From the IMG/VR virus record IMGVR_UViG_3300010373_001364, positions 1 through 64,000 of that record: 64,000 bases of DNA; one strand, 5' to 3'. This document shows positions 1 through 7,012 of this stretch, piece after piece. The position numbers and the translations under genes are program-made. The stretch comes from a virus. Numbering within the stretch: position 1 is the stretch's first letter; each line of letters begins with the position of its first letter. Under the pieces are notes generated by a model, which ran no database searches, was not told the origin of the DNA, and saw nothing but the letters and a program-made list of their open reading frames with translations.

Positions 1-402
1 ATGCCCCTAGTAGCAGCAATTTCAGGTGATGTACTATTGCTTGAGTACATGCTGAACGTCACAGCACAAGCAGATTGTGAAGTTCACCTGTACAACAATA
101 ACCACACACCAACGCCCACAGACTCACTCACTAACTACACCGAGTCCCAGGCGAACAACTATTCGGCGTTCCGCTTGTTTGGAGCGCAATGGACGGTTGC
201 TTCTGGTGTTAGTGCTGGTGCTACCGCAAATTATGCCACTCAGAACTTCAACTTCTCAACGGCTGATACGATTTATGGTTATTTCGTCACCAGCCCAAAC
301 AAGGCTGTTCTTCTCTGGGCAGAAATCTTCACAGGAGGTCCATTCGCACTTCCTGCAACAGGCGGCACCATCGCACTCACGCCAAAGATTTCCCTCACCT
401 AA
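1..402 (+). CDS. Putative virion structural protein (start may lie upstream)
   Basis: 133 residues, rich in Ala, Gly, Thr, Asn and aromatic residues, with a predicted beta-rich pattern typical of phage surface or decoration proteins. The first base of the window is the A of an ATG, so the true start could be this codon or one outside the window. I recognise no family. It is closed by TAA-TAG and a strong terminator, so it ends a transcription unit. A structural role is inferred from composition only. Confidence 0.5.
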   Translation: MPLVAAISGDVLLLEYMLNVTAQADCEVHLYNNNHTPTPTDSLTNYTESQANNYSAFRLFGAQWTVASGVSAGATANYATQNFNFSTADTIYGYFVTSPNKAVLLWAEIFTGGPFALPATGGTIALTPKISLT

Positions 403-411
403 TAGCAACCA

Positions 412-439
412 GGGCAGTGAAAGCTGCCCTTCTTTTTTT
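412..439 (+). terminator. Rho-independent terminator
   Basis: A 6-bp GGGCAG/CTGCCC stem with a TGAAAG-AAG loop region is followed by a T-rich tract (TTCTTTTTTT). It lies 10 nt after the preceding stop codon. Confidence 0.85.
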
Positions 440-489
440 GAAAGAAAACGGCTAAGCTTGGTGTGTCGTCCACTTCAGGAGATCACACT

Positions 490-1017
490 ATGTACACTTT
501 GCTTATGCTGGGTTTGTTCCATGCTCAAATCGAGCGTATGGACAGTGATGTTTGGAAGGAACGTGAAGACGCCCACAAGATTGTCAGAGAGATGGCTCTA
601 AAGAGCGACCTCTGTGCCATGCATCTCAGAGATGCTGCTAGAAAGCATCGGAGTTGTGAAGTTCGGCACCGTGCCCGCCGCATCATGAATGTGTATTGCA
701 ACAGTGTTCTTCCCTTCCCTAAAGATATCACCGAGATACCTTGCATTGATATGATTGCGGATCGAGATGTAAGGAAAGCAGCCATCACCAAGTATATCGG
801 CAAGGGGTTTAGGGGTCATTTTCCCGATTATAGTCCATTGCGACATGCTACCTACAACTACGCTTATGACAAGATCAGGGATGGTAGCTGGTCAAAGCAA
901 CAAGCGCAGCAATTTTTGAGAAGAACAAAGGATCATGAAATGGAGTTCTTCCACACCCGTCCTTGGCTAGGTTGTGGGTGTTATGGAGATAACTTTGAGG
1001 AACGTGAAGACCATTAA
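490..1017 (+). CDS. Unknown protein with HEAT-like helical segment
   Basis: 175 residues. The ATG at 490 is chosen over an upstream in-frame GTG (463) because AGGAG sits 8 nt before it. Residues about 15-60 form two amphipathic helices with an MDSD...RE.A...L..A....EVRHRAR pattern. This resembles the paired HEAT-like repeats common in planctomycete proteins (family resemblance only, not a search result). The rest is basic, with aromatic and Cys-rich patches near the C-terminus (GCGCYGD). Function is unknown. A terminator follows directly. Confidence 0.6.
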   Translation: MYTLLMLGLFHAQIERMDSDVWKEREDAHKIVREMALKSDLCAMHLRDAARKHRSCEVRHRARRIMNVYCNSVLPFPKDITEIPCIDMIADRDVRKAAITKYIGKGFRGHFPDYSPLRHATYNYAYDKIRDGSWSKQQAQQFLRRTKDHEMEFFHTRPWLGCGCYGDNFEEREDH

Positions 1018-1021
1018 CCGA

Positions 1022-1050
1022 AAATCCACGCCGCAAGGCGTGGATTTTTT
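1022..1050 (+). terminator. Rho-independent terminator
   Basis: An 11-bp stem (AAATCCACGCC / GGCGTGGATTT) with a GCAA tetraloop runs into a run of six T. It directly follows the stop codon of the gene ending at 1017. Confidence 0.9.
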
Positions 1051-1103
1051 CTGCTTTAACACTTCTTTACCATATCTCGGTTCACAAATCATAGGAGAAA
1101 GAA

Positions 1104-1559
1104 ATGGGAAAGAAGACAATCAATCCACACTTGCAGAACGTGGTGAAGAGGGCGGCGGACTTCTTAAACGCTGATGGTGCTGCACATCTCAGCGTAGCTA
1201 AGCCAAAGCAACCACCTGTCAGGGCTGTCAAGCCTCTGGGTGGGCAGATCCTTGTTGAGGTCTATAGCGAAGAGGAGCTTTCTGACTCACCCATTATCCT
1301 TCCAGATAACGCCAAGGGCAAGGCGAGTCTCGGCGTTGGTGGTGCCCCGCAGGGTCGCGTTCTAGACATTGGTCCTGGCTTGCCAGCAGAGTTTGGAATT
1401 AAAGTTGGCGACCGTGTATTGCTTCAGGGCAGCTTCGTGCCACTGCCGAAGTTGAGCGATCAGCGTGATGGCGACCGTGAGCGTGCCCTTGTTGAGCCGC
1501 ACACCATTAAGGCTCTCTTGATCGAGGACAAGCCTGAGACGTTGGTGGTCGGTGGTTGA
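1104..1559 (+). CDS. GroES-like cochaperonin (gp31-type)
   Basis: 151 residues. After a basic 40-residue N-terminal extension it carries the Cpn10 fold signature: KPLGGQILVEV, an IILPD turn in the mobile-loop region, GRVLDIGPG, then KVGDRVLL and a C-terminal HTIKALL strand. T4 gp31 replaces host GroES so that GroEL can fold the major capsid protein, and a similar role is inferred here. It has a good Shine-Dalgarno (AGGAGA). The insert SDQRDGDRE before the last strand is longer than in bacterial GroES (about 95 residues). Confidence 0.8.
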   Translation: MGKKTINPHLQNVVKRAADFLNADGAAHLSVAKPKQPPVRAVKPLGGQILVEVYSEEELSDSPIILPDNAKGKASLGVGGAPQGRVLDIGPGLPAEFGIKVGDRVLLQGSFVPLPKLSDQRDGDRERALVEPHTIKALLIEDKPETLVVGG

Positions 1560-1582
1560 GTTCGTTAATCATATCCGACCGA

Positions 1583-1598
1583 TGAGCAGGTCTGCTCA
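1583..1598 (+). promoter_or_regulatory. Small hairpin just upstream of a ribosome binding site
   Basis: A 7-bp inverted repeat TGAGCAG/CTGCTCA with a 2-base centre (GT) abuts the AGGAGAAGG ribosome binding site of the next gene. It could modulate translation or mark an mRNA processing site. There is no T-tract, so it is not a terminator. Confidence 0.35.
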
Positions 1599-1610
1599 AG
1601 GAGAAGGGCA

Positions 1611-2234
1611 ATGAAAGTCAATTACTCTAACCAGTCGCCTGTTAAAGATGTTTATTCCATCTTCCTTGCTGGTCCTACCCCAAGGAAAGAAGAAGTACCA
1701 TCTTGGCGTCCAGATGCTCTCAAGGTTCTTGAAAGTCTTGGCTTTCAGGGCACAGTGTATATTCCAGAACACGAAGGCAGGACCAAGGAGGGATACGACT
1801 ACCTCACTCAAGTGGAATGGGAATACGAGTGCCTGGAGGGGGCTGGCGTGATCTGTTTCTGGGTTCCCCGGAAGACGCCAGACATGCCAGCCTTCACCAC
1901 CAATGTCGAATTCGGCAGATATGTTGGGAGCGGTAGAGCCTTGTACGGGCGTCCTGATTGGGCTGAAAAGAAGGGCTATCTCGATTGGCTGTACAAGAAG
2001 ATCGCAAGAAGAGAGCCTGTCAATAACATGGATAGCCTTTTCAGGGAGGCGATCACTGAGTTAGAAATCCACGACCATATCAGGAGGGTAAAGAACCGAA
2101 TCGGTTCTTTACAGGCGGCTCTTATCTGGCTAAACACTATAGATCCCACCGCTGGCAAAACACCACTAGAATTGATTAAAGAAGGAAAAGGGCATGTTTA
2201 CACTGACCCCAACCTAGACTTTGTAGGAGGATGA
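1611..2234 (+). CDS. Nucleoside 2-deoxyribosyltransferase-like protein with ParS-like tail
   Basis: 207 residues. Residues 15-125 match the nucleoside 2-deoxyribosyltransferase-like fold: IFLAGPTPR start, SWRPDAL, YIPE, QVEWEYE, GVICFWVPR, then TTNVEFGRYV, the usual place of the catalytic Glu. Relatives exchange nucleobases on deoxyribose or cleave related N-glycosidic bonds. The C-terminal 45 residues (ALIWLNT...GKTPLELIKEG) resemble the toxin-binding tail of Xre/MbcA/ParS antitoxins, which would be an unusual fusion. The substrate is unknown. Its stop overlaps the next start. Confidence 0.7.
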   Translation: MKVNYSNQSPVKDVYSIFLAGPTPRKEEVPSWRPDALKVLESLGFQGTVYIPEHEGRTKEGYDYLTQVEWEYECLEGAGVICFWVPRKTPDMPAFTTNVEFGRYVGSGRALYGRPDWAEKKGYLDWLYKKIARREPVNNMDSLFREAITELEIHDHIRRVKNRIGSLQAALIWLNTIDPTAGKTPLELIKEGKGHVYTDPNLDFVGG

Positions 2235-2833
2235 TGCTTTGGTTAACGGCTGATTGGCACCTTGGGGAAGATCGTTTTGAGATCATGCAGCGACCGTTCA
2301 AAACGGTGGAAGATCACATCAGTACACTCATCGAACGACACAATTCTCTGGTCAAGCCAGACGATGACGTGATCGTCGCTGGAGACGCGGTTTATCAGAA
2401 AGCACCTCAATATGTTGATTGTATCCAGCACTTCAACGGCAGAAAGACGTTGATACGCGGCAACCATGATCGCCCCATTGACGACAATACCTACGCCAAA
2501 TACTTCGATATCATCATCGAAGAGGGAGGAGGTATCCCTCTGGAAGCTGGCAGTGTGCCCTGCTGGGTGACACACTACCCCTCACAAGGCAGACAGGATA
2601 TATTCAACCTTGTCGGGCACGTTCACGGTGCTTGGAAATACCAACTCAATATGTTCAACATCGGGGTTGATGCTAATCACTTCTTGCCCGTTGCAGCAGA
2701 TAGAGTTAAATTTCACTTCGACGCTGTATCCCAATACTACGATGGCGATATTTGGATCGCCTACTCACCACTCAATTCTTTTTACTGCGGTAGGCGCGGT
2801 AAGTCCTCCTATTACTACAACAAAACGGACTGA
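2234..2833 (+). CDS. Calcineurin-like metallophosphoesterase
   Basis: 199 residues with all five metal-binding blocks of the superfamily in order: DWHLG (7-11), GDAVY (about 50), GNHDRP (about 75), a THYPS block (about 113) and GHVHG (about 127). The enzyme should use two metal ions to hydrolyse phosphodiesters or phosphomonoesters. ATG codons at 2231 and 2234 are adjacent. AGGAGG ends at 2230, so 2234 has the better spacing. Coupled to the preceding gene by overlap. The physiological substrate cannot be told from sequence. Confidence 0.8.
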   Translation: MLWLTADWHLGEDRFEIMQRPFKTVEDHISTLIERHNSLVKPDDDVIVAGDAVYQKAPQYVDCIQHFNGRKTLIRGNHDRPIDDNTYAKYFDIIIEEGGGIPLEAGSVPCWVTHYPSQGRQDIFNLVGHVHGAWKYQLNMFNIGVDANHFLPVAADRVKFHFDAVSQYYDGDIWIAYSPLNSFYCGRRGKSSYYYNKTD

Positions 2834-2838
2834 TACTG

Positions 2839-2846
2839 CCTAGATA
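2839..2846 (+). promoter_or_regulatory. T4-like late promoter, leaderless type
   Basis: CCTAGATA lies 5 nt before ATG 2852, with no Shine-Dalgarno between. The same octamer precedes the genes at 21254 and 23150. In T4 the late octamer spans -13 to -6, so +1 would be the A of this ATG. Confidence 0.65.
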
Positions 2847-2851
2847 GCGGT

Positions 2852-3316
2852 ATGGGACAGTTCAAAGAATTCTACGAAGCTTCCGAAGTAGTTGACTCGC
2901 TCAGTAACGTACTTTGCGAACTAGGCGATGAGACAGATTTTGTTGACCGCTTTGGTGGTGGTCTTGGAGACATCGCCAAGGGCGTAGCTAAAGGCGTGGG
3001 TCAGGGTGTAGCATCTCCCTTCCTTGGTCTTTGGCAAGCAGCACGCCGCATGAGGCACGGAAGTAATAATCTGGAAAAGATCGATGCTGATAGGGCATTC
3101 AAGAAGTCCAAAGAAGACTTGCTCAGGTGGTTGATGACTATGGAACCTGATGTGAGAAGCCAGGAGATTAGTAAACTCATTCAGTCACTGGAATCAATCA
3201 AGACCATCAATAACGCCGATCCACAGGCTCGCGATAACTGGTTGAAGAAACTGCTTATGCACGGAACTTATCGTGGTTTTCCTAAGCCAAGCTACAGGAA
3301 ACTGGCAGGAATGTAA
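2852..3316 (+). CDS. Unknown protein
   Basis: 154 residues. The N-terminal half holds a Gly/Ala-rich stretch (FGGGLGDIAKGVAKGVGQGV) that could be flexible or membrane-active. The C-terminal half is helical and charged. No family is recognised. There is no ribosome binding site; a late-promoter octamer ends 5 nt before the ATG, so a leaderless late transcript is expected. A minor virion or late assembly role is inferred only from that promoter. Confidence 0.6.
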   Translation: MGQFKEFYEASEVVDSLSNVLCELGDETDFVDRFGGGLGDIAKGVAKGVGQGVASPFLGLWQAARRMRHGSNNLEKIDADRAFKKSKEDLLRWLMTMEPDVRSQEISKLIQSLESIKTINNADPQARDNWLKKLLMHGTYRGFPKPSYRKLAGM

Positions 3317-3325
3317 GGAGAACAA

Positions 3326-3550
3326 ATGCGTGGATTTTTCAAATGGTTAGAAGCAAAAAGCCAAGTTATGCCGCCGATTGACAAAGAAAGGTTCAGCGAA
3401 CTTGGAGGACTAGAAGGTCCATTCCGTTTCCGTAGTGGTAAGGTGCTGTATTATGACCCCAAGGAGGGTAAATACTATGATCGAGAAACTGATATGTACC
3501 TCGATAATGATGAAATGATGCACCATCTGTACCGTAACAATGGCTCATAA
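3326..3550 (+). CDS. Small unknown protein
   Basis: 74 residues, acidic at the C-terminus, with a Tyr-rich centre (VLYYDPKEGKYYDRETDMYLD). Translation is supported by AAGGAGAACAA before the ATG and tight spacing to both neighbours (9 nt and 2 nt). No family is recognised. It probably belongs to the same late transcript as the genes on either side. Confidence 0.6.
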   Translation: MRGFFKWLEAKSQVMPPIDKERFSELGGLEGPFRFRSGKVLYYDPKEGKYYDRETDMYLDNDEMMHHLYRNNGS

Positions 3551-3552
3551 CT

Positions 3553-4089
3553 ATGATTAGAAACCCAGACGGAAGTTGTTATCACCTAGTCGGCAGCATT
3601 CAGCAGTTCGACCCCGAAAATCAAGAGCATAACCTCTTCAACCTTTGGGATGAGGAGGTTATCCAGCAGGGCGGATCTCCCATTTTTTACTATGAGCTTC
3701 TGATCCAGCCTAACACGGTGGACCCGCTTTATGTCGAGGATCGTGGCAAGCTCTGGTCAACTAACGGCATCAAGCTGTGGGGCTTCTATGATCCACAACC
3801 TAACACCAACACGCAGGGTTTGTTTGGTATCGACGCTCCTGATGAGATGGTATTTGAATTCAATTACCGCAACGTATTGAATAAGATCGGTCATGTTCCC
3901 AAGGTGGGTTCTCGACTCTTTACGCCACACAAGGGTGAAAGCTGGGAAATCATTCAAAGGAACGACGGCGAATTCAAAATGTGGGGTCAGTTAAGACTTC
4001 AGTTGATTTGCAGGAAGTTCCAAGAGTCCACCACAACAACGGGCGTCAATCCCCAGCCGATGCCAGATTTCAAACTCAACCCACACTAA
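3553..4089 (+). CDS. Putative neck/head-completion structural protein
   Basis: 178 residues. The pattern Q.FD...HNLFNLWDEEV, YYELLIQPNT.D.LYVEDRGKLW, GLFGIDAPDE, GHVPK.GSRLFTPH and WEIIQRNDGE.KMWG is one I associate with conserved structural proteins of large T4-like phages, possibly of the neck (gp14-like) region. That assignment is from memory and uncertain. It ends a transcription unit: a strong terminator lies 5 nt after its stop. Confidence 0.5.
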   Translation: MIRNPDGSCYHLVGSIQQFDPENQEHNLFNLWDEEVIQQGGSPIFYYELLIQPNTVDPLYVEDRGKLWSTNGIKLWGFYDPQPNTNTQGLFGIDAPDEMVFEFNYRNVLNKIGHVPKVGSRLFTPHKGESWEIIQRNDGEFKMWGQLRLQLICRKFQESTTTTGVNPQPMPDFKLNPH

Positions 4090-4093
4090 AATC

Positions 4094-4119
4094 AGCCCCG
4101 CTTCTGGCGGGGCTTTTTT
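4094..4119 (+). terminator. Rho-independent terminator
   Basis: An 8-bp stem AGCCCCGC/GCGGGGCT with a 5-nt TTCTG loop runs into six T. It lies 5 nt after the stop at 4089. Confidence 0.9.
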
Positions 4120-4130
4120 GTTACCTGTCC

Positions 4131-4138
4131 TATAGATA
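4131..4138 (+). promoter_or_regulatory. T4-like late promoter, leaderless type
   Basis: TATAGATA lies 5 nt before ATG 4144, just downstream of a terminator. It matches the T4 late consensus TATAAATA at 7 of 8 positions. No good Shine-Dalgarno intervenes (only CCTCC, which is the complement). Confidence 0.65.
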
Positions 4139-4143
4139 CCTCC

Positions 4144-4725
4144 ATGCACGCACTCTGTTTTAGAGAATGGTTTTTGGAGGATGAGCAAGGTAATGACATC
4201 ATCCCGGTTGGCACGGAGTTCAGAATAGACGTTCCACCCAAATCCGTAATCAGCTTCGACTTTGACGGTACACTTACCAAGTGGAACAAGAAGGGACCGA
4301 ACAACTGGTATGAAGTCCCATTTATCGAAATCATCCGCCGTCTCAAGAAGTGGACGCAGATGGGACACCGTTGCATTATTACCACTCACCGCACCAAGTC
4401 ACTTGAAGGCAATCCCGCTTTCCTCGGTCACGGTAGGGACAAAATGAAAATCCTCGATTTGGTCAAGGATGATGTTCTGCCAGTTGATGCGGGTGGTATC
4501 ATTTATACACACATGGGCGACAAGGGTGAGGTCTTGGCTAATTTGCAGCAAAGAGGTTTGAACGTCGTCATGCACTATGATGACGAAATGAAAAACCTTA
4601 GTTCGGTTGCCAGAGTTGGAATAATTGGCGTCAAGGTAGATCCGGGTCCAGCACCACCTAAATACCATGTGGCGGGCGATGGTCAAACGCCATCTTCAGT
4701 GCAGACACCAGTAATGGCTCATTAA
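4144..4725 (+). CDS. HAD-superfamily phosphatase-like protein
   Basis: 193 residues. HAD motif I is DFDGTLT (about residues 39-45), with both Asp present. A motif-II-like ITTHR is at about 80 and a motif-IV-like HYDDE at about 141. The domain should hydrolyse a phosphomonoester via an aspartyl-phosphate. The small cap and short length resemble phage HAD proteins of unknown substrate. The last 30 residues are a Pro-rich tail. It precedes a dNMP kinase, so a nucleotide-phosphatase role is possible. Confidence 0.7.
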   Translation: MHALCFREWFLEDEQGNDIIPVGTEFRIDVPPKSVISFDFDGTLTKWNKKGPNNWYEVPFIEIIRRLKKWTQMGHRCIITTHRTKSLEGNPAFLGHGRDKMKILDLVKDDVLPVDAGGIIYTHMGDKGEVLANLQQRGLNVVMHYDDEMKNLSSVARVGIIGVKVDPGPAPPKYHVAGDGQTPSSVQTPVMAH

Positions 4726-4730
4726 GGAGA

Positions 4731-5909
4731 ATGATGAAGAGTTTTTATGAGCTTTACAACGAGAGTCGGAAGTATCGTGGCACCGCCTGGATTGCCGTGT
4801 TCCGCCGCACCCCCAAACTGGAAGTCCTTATTGGCTCTCGTAGAAATGATCCTACTGTAAGAGTCCTTCCAGGTGGAAGACTAGACAAGGGGGAGTCTGG
4901 CAAGGATGCCGCCCTCCGTGAATTGGAAGAGGAAACTGGCATCTCCTTGCGCGATCTAACCAAGATCGGTCATTGGGGAAAATGGGGATACCTCTATGCT
5001 CACATTCTTGATAAGGATGTGAGCCTTCGACCCTCTGACGATATCGGTAATCTGAAGTGGTACAGTATTGAAGAACTACCAGACATGGATGAGGAGCATA
5101 AGGAGATGTTGCTCCACGCCATTCAGAAACTATTCAAAGATCGAGTCGAGGAAGTCTACAGCATCATACCTGATGCCATCTTGAATGAGTCAGAGAAACT
5201 TGATTTGAAGGCGAAGCTCAGAGAAATTCTCAAAGAGAAGCCACGCAAGCAATCTGGTCTTCTTATTGTCATCGAAGGTATCGATGGTGCTGGTAAAAGC
5301 ACACAGATCGATGAGTTGGTCGATTGGCTTATGGGACTCAACTATGATGTGGTCCTAAGTAAATGGAACTCCTCAGAGATTATGAAAAAGGCGATCAAAA
5401 AAGGTAAAGAGAAGAGGATGTTGACACCTCTTGTCTACAGTCTCCTACACGTCTGTGATATGGTTGTCCGCTATGAACACGACATCCTACCGGCTTTGGA
5501 TAAAAATAAGATCGTCGTTTGCGACCGTTACATTTATACCTCAATGGCTCGCGATAAGGTGCGTGGTGTAGACATGGACATGCTCAAAGAGGTCTACAAG
5601 GGCTTCCGTGTTCCTGATGTTGTCTTTCGGCTGAAGGTGCCTATTGAAATTGCCTTCACTCGCGTAATTAGAGACAAGGGCTTGAACTACTACTCTGCTG
5701 GTATGGATCTGAACCTGTCTGACAACAAAGAAGAGAGTTGCATTAAGTATGAGGCAATGGTAGACAAGGTTTATGACGAAATCATGAAAGATGTGCCAAG
5801 CTGCGTGACCATTAGCGCCGACAAGTCCATCGAAGAAATCAAGAAGAAGATCAGAGGAGTTCTCGCCAAGAAGTTCGGAATTGGCAAGTGGAAAGATGTT
5901 AAGATATGA
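4731..5909 (+). CDS. Nudix hydrolase - thymidylate kinase fusion
   Basis: 392 residues in two enzymes. Residues 15-135 are a Nudix domain with a complete box (GG at 48-49, RELEEETG ending at 70). Residues 177-385 are a TMP kinase-type P-loop domain: GIDGAGKST at 183-191 and the CDRYIYTSMARD substrate-binding segment at about 258. The kinase would make dTDP from dTMP. The Nudix part could remove a toxic or non-canonical nucleotide or sense NTP pools. This pairing is unusual. ATG 4731 and 4734 are both possible behind AAGGAGA. ThyX is encoded at 42373, so both dTTP steps are present. Confidence 0.85.
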   Translation: MMKSFYELYNESRKYRGTAWIAVFRRTPKLEVLIGSRRNDPTVRVLPGGRLDKGESGKDAALRELEEETGISLRDLTKIGHWGKWGYLYAHILDKDVSLRPSDDIGNLKWYSIEELPDMDEEHKEMLLHAIQKLFKDRVEEVYSIIPDAILNESEKLDLKAKLREILKEKPRKQSGLLIVIEGIDGAGKSTQIDELVDWLMGLNYDVVLSKWNSSEIMKKAIKKGKEKRMLTPLVYSLLHVCDMVVRYEHDILPALDKNKIVVCDRYIYTSMARDKVRGVDMDMLKEVYKGFRVPDVVFRLKVPIEIAFTRVIRDKGLNYYSAGMDLNLSDNKEESCIKYEAMVDKVYDEIMKDVPSCVTISADKSIEEIKKKIRGVLAKKFGIGKWKDVKI

Positions 5910-7012
5910 TAGACATCGCTTACACCATTCTTGACGTTTTAGCGACAGACACTTATTTTTGGTTTCTGGCTAACCACAACGAGGAGAATGGCTTGGTCTT
6001 AGATCGCGCTTTCGCTGATGGACCCAAAGGAAGTGTGAAAAGCACTGCCTCCAAGATGTCGTCCATCGCTGCCTGCGGCTATTTCCTCAGTATTCTTCCA
6101 TCAGCACTCCAGCGCCGCAACCAGAGGTTCGGTAAGCAGAAGTGTGAGAGGCTTATTAGTTTTGTTCTGGGGGAAGTTCCCCATTACCTCGGATTGCTGC
6201 CGCACTTCCTACACATGGACACCGGAGAACCTTGGATAGATAGTGAGTTCTCCGTCTTGGATACAGCCATCTTTCTTAACGGCTGCATTGTGGCTGGTGA
6301 AGCCTACAACCTCAGACCACTGGTGAACCGGCTGCTCGACCGAGTAGAGTGGGATAAGCTGGTTATCAATGATCTCCTGTCTTTAGGAGCAAAGGATGGG
6401 CAGTTGCTTTTGGCTTTTCGGGACCATACTTCCGAATCACTAATGCCATATCTCCTGGCAGTAGGTTCCGAGAAGGTCAAACCTGAAATGTGGGAAAATG
6501 TCTCCAACGTAGAAGTACAGACCCTTCCCCTCTTCACCAGTTACTACGGCATGGGCTGGGCGGACCTGAGAAATAGAAAAGACCTCCTCGGTTTCGACTT
6601 CTGTGATAACGCCAAAGAGATGAGCCTCAAACAGAGGCGAGATGGAAGTTGGTGGGGGAGAAGTGCTGGGGATACCCCTCAAGGATATATGGCACAAGGG
6701 CTGACCAACCATGATGGTACAGTTATGCCAACGGCTGCTTTAGCGAGTATGCCCTGGATTCCTAATGAGATCAGAACCGATATCTTATCATGGCACGATG
6801 ATGCTAACTGGAACATGGTGCGCGGCTTGTATGGATTGAAAAACTTCAACCCTAACAAGGGATGGTTTGACGACGAGTTAGTAGCTATTGACCTTGGCAG
6901 TTTCTATCTCGGCTGGGTCAACTATTACTGTAATGGTATCTGGAATCTTTGGATGAGTCATCCCGTTTGTCGCCGAGGCGTAGAGTTACTCTTTCCGTTA
7001 AAGCCCCAATAA
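5906..7012 (+). CDS. Glucoamylase-like (alpha/alpha)6 glycoside hydrolase
   Basis: 368 residues. It matches the bacterial glucoamylase-like family in order: LPHFLHMDTGEPW, SVLDTAIFLNG (about 116), LLDRVEW, a Gly-Trp-rich SWWG stretch, GLTNHDG-T-MPTAALASMPW (about 270) and NPNKGWFDDELVAIDLGSFYLGW near the C-terminus. Relatives include GH144-type beta-1,2-glucanases. No signal peptide is seen, so it would act in the cytoplasm or in the virion. The gene overlaps the TMP kinase gene by 4 nt and the convergent gene by 95 nt. Confidence 0.75.
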   Translation: MIDIAYTILDVLATDTYFWFLANHNEENGLVLDRAFADGPKGSVKSTASKMSSIAACGYFLSILPSALQRRNQRFGKQKCERLISFVLGEVPHYLGLLPHFLHMDTGEPWIDSEFSVLDTAIFLNGCIVAGEAYNLRPLVNRLLDRVEWDKLVINDLLSLGAKDGQLLLAFRDHTSESLMPYLLAVGSEKVKPEMWENVSNVEVQTLPLFTSYYGMGWADLRNRKDLLGFDFCDNAKEMSLKQRRDGSWWGRSAGDTPQGYMAQGLTNHDGTVMPTAALASMPWIPNEIRTDILSWHDDANWNMVRGLYGLKNFNPNKGWFDDELVAIDLGSFYLGWVNYYCNGIWNLWMSHPVCRRGVELLFPLKPQ

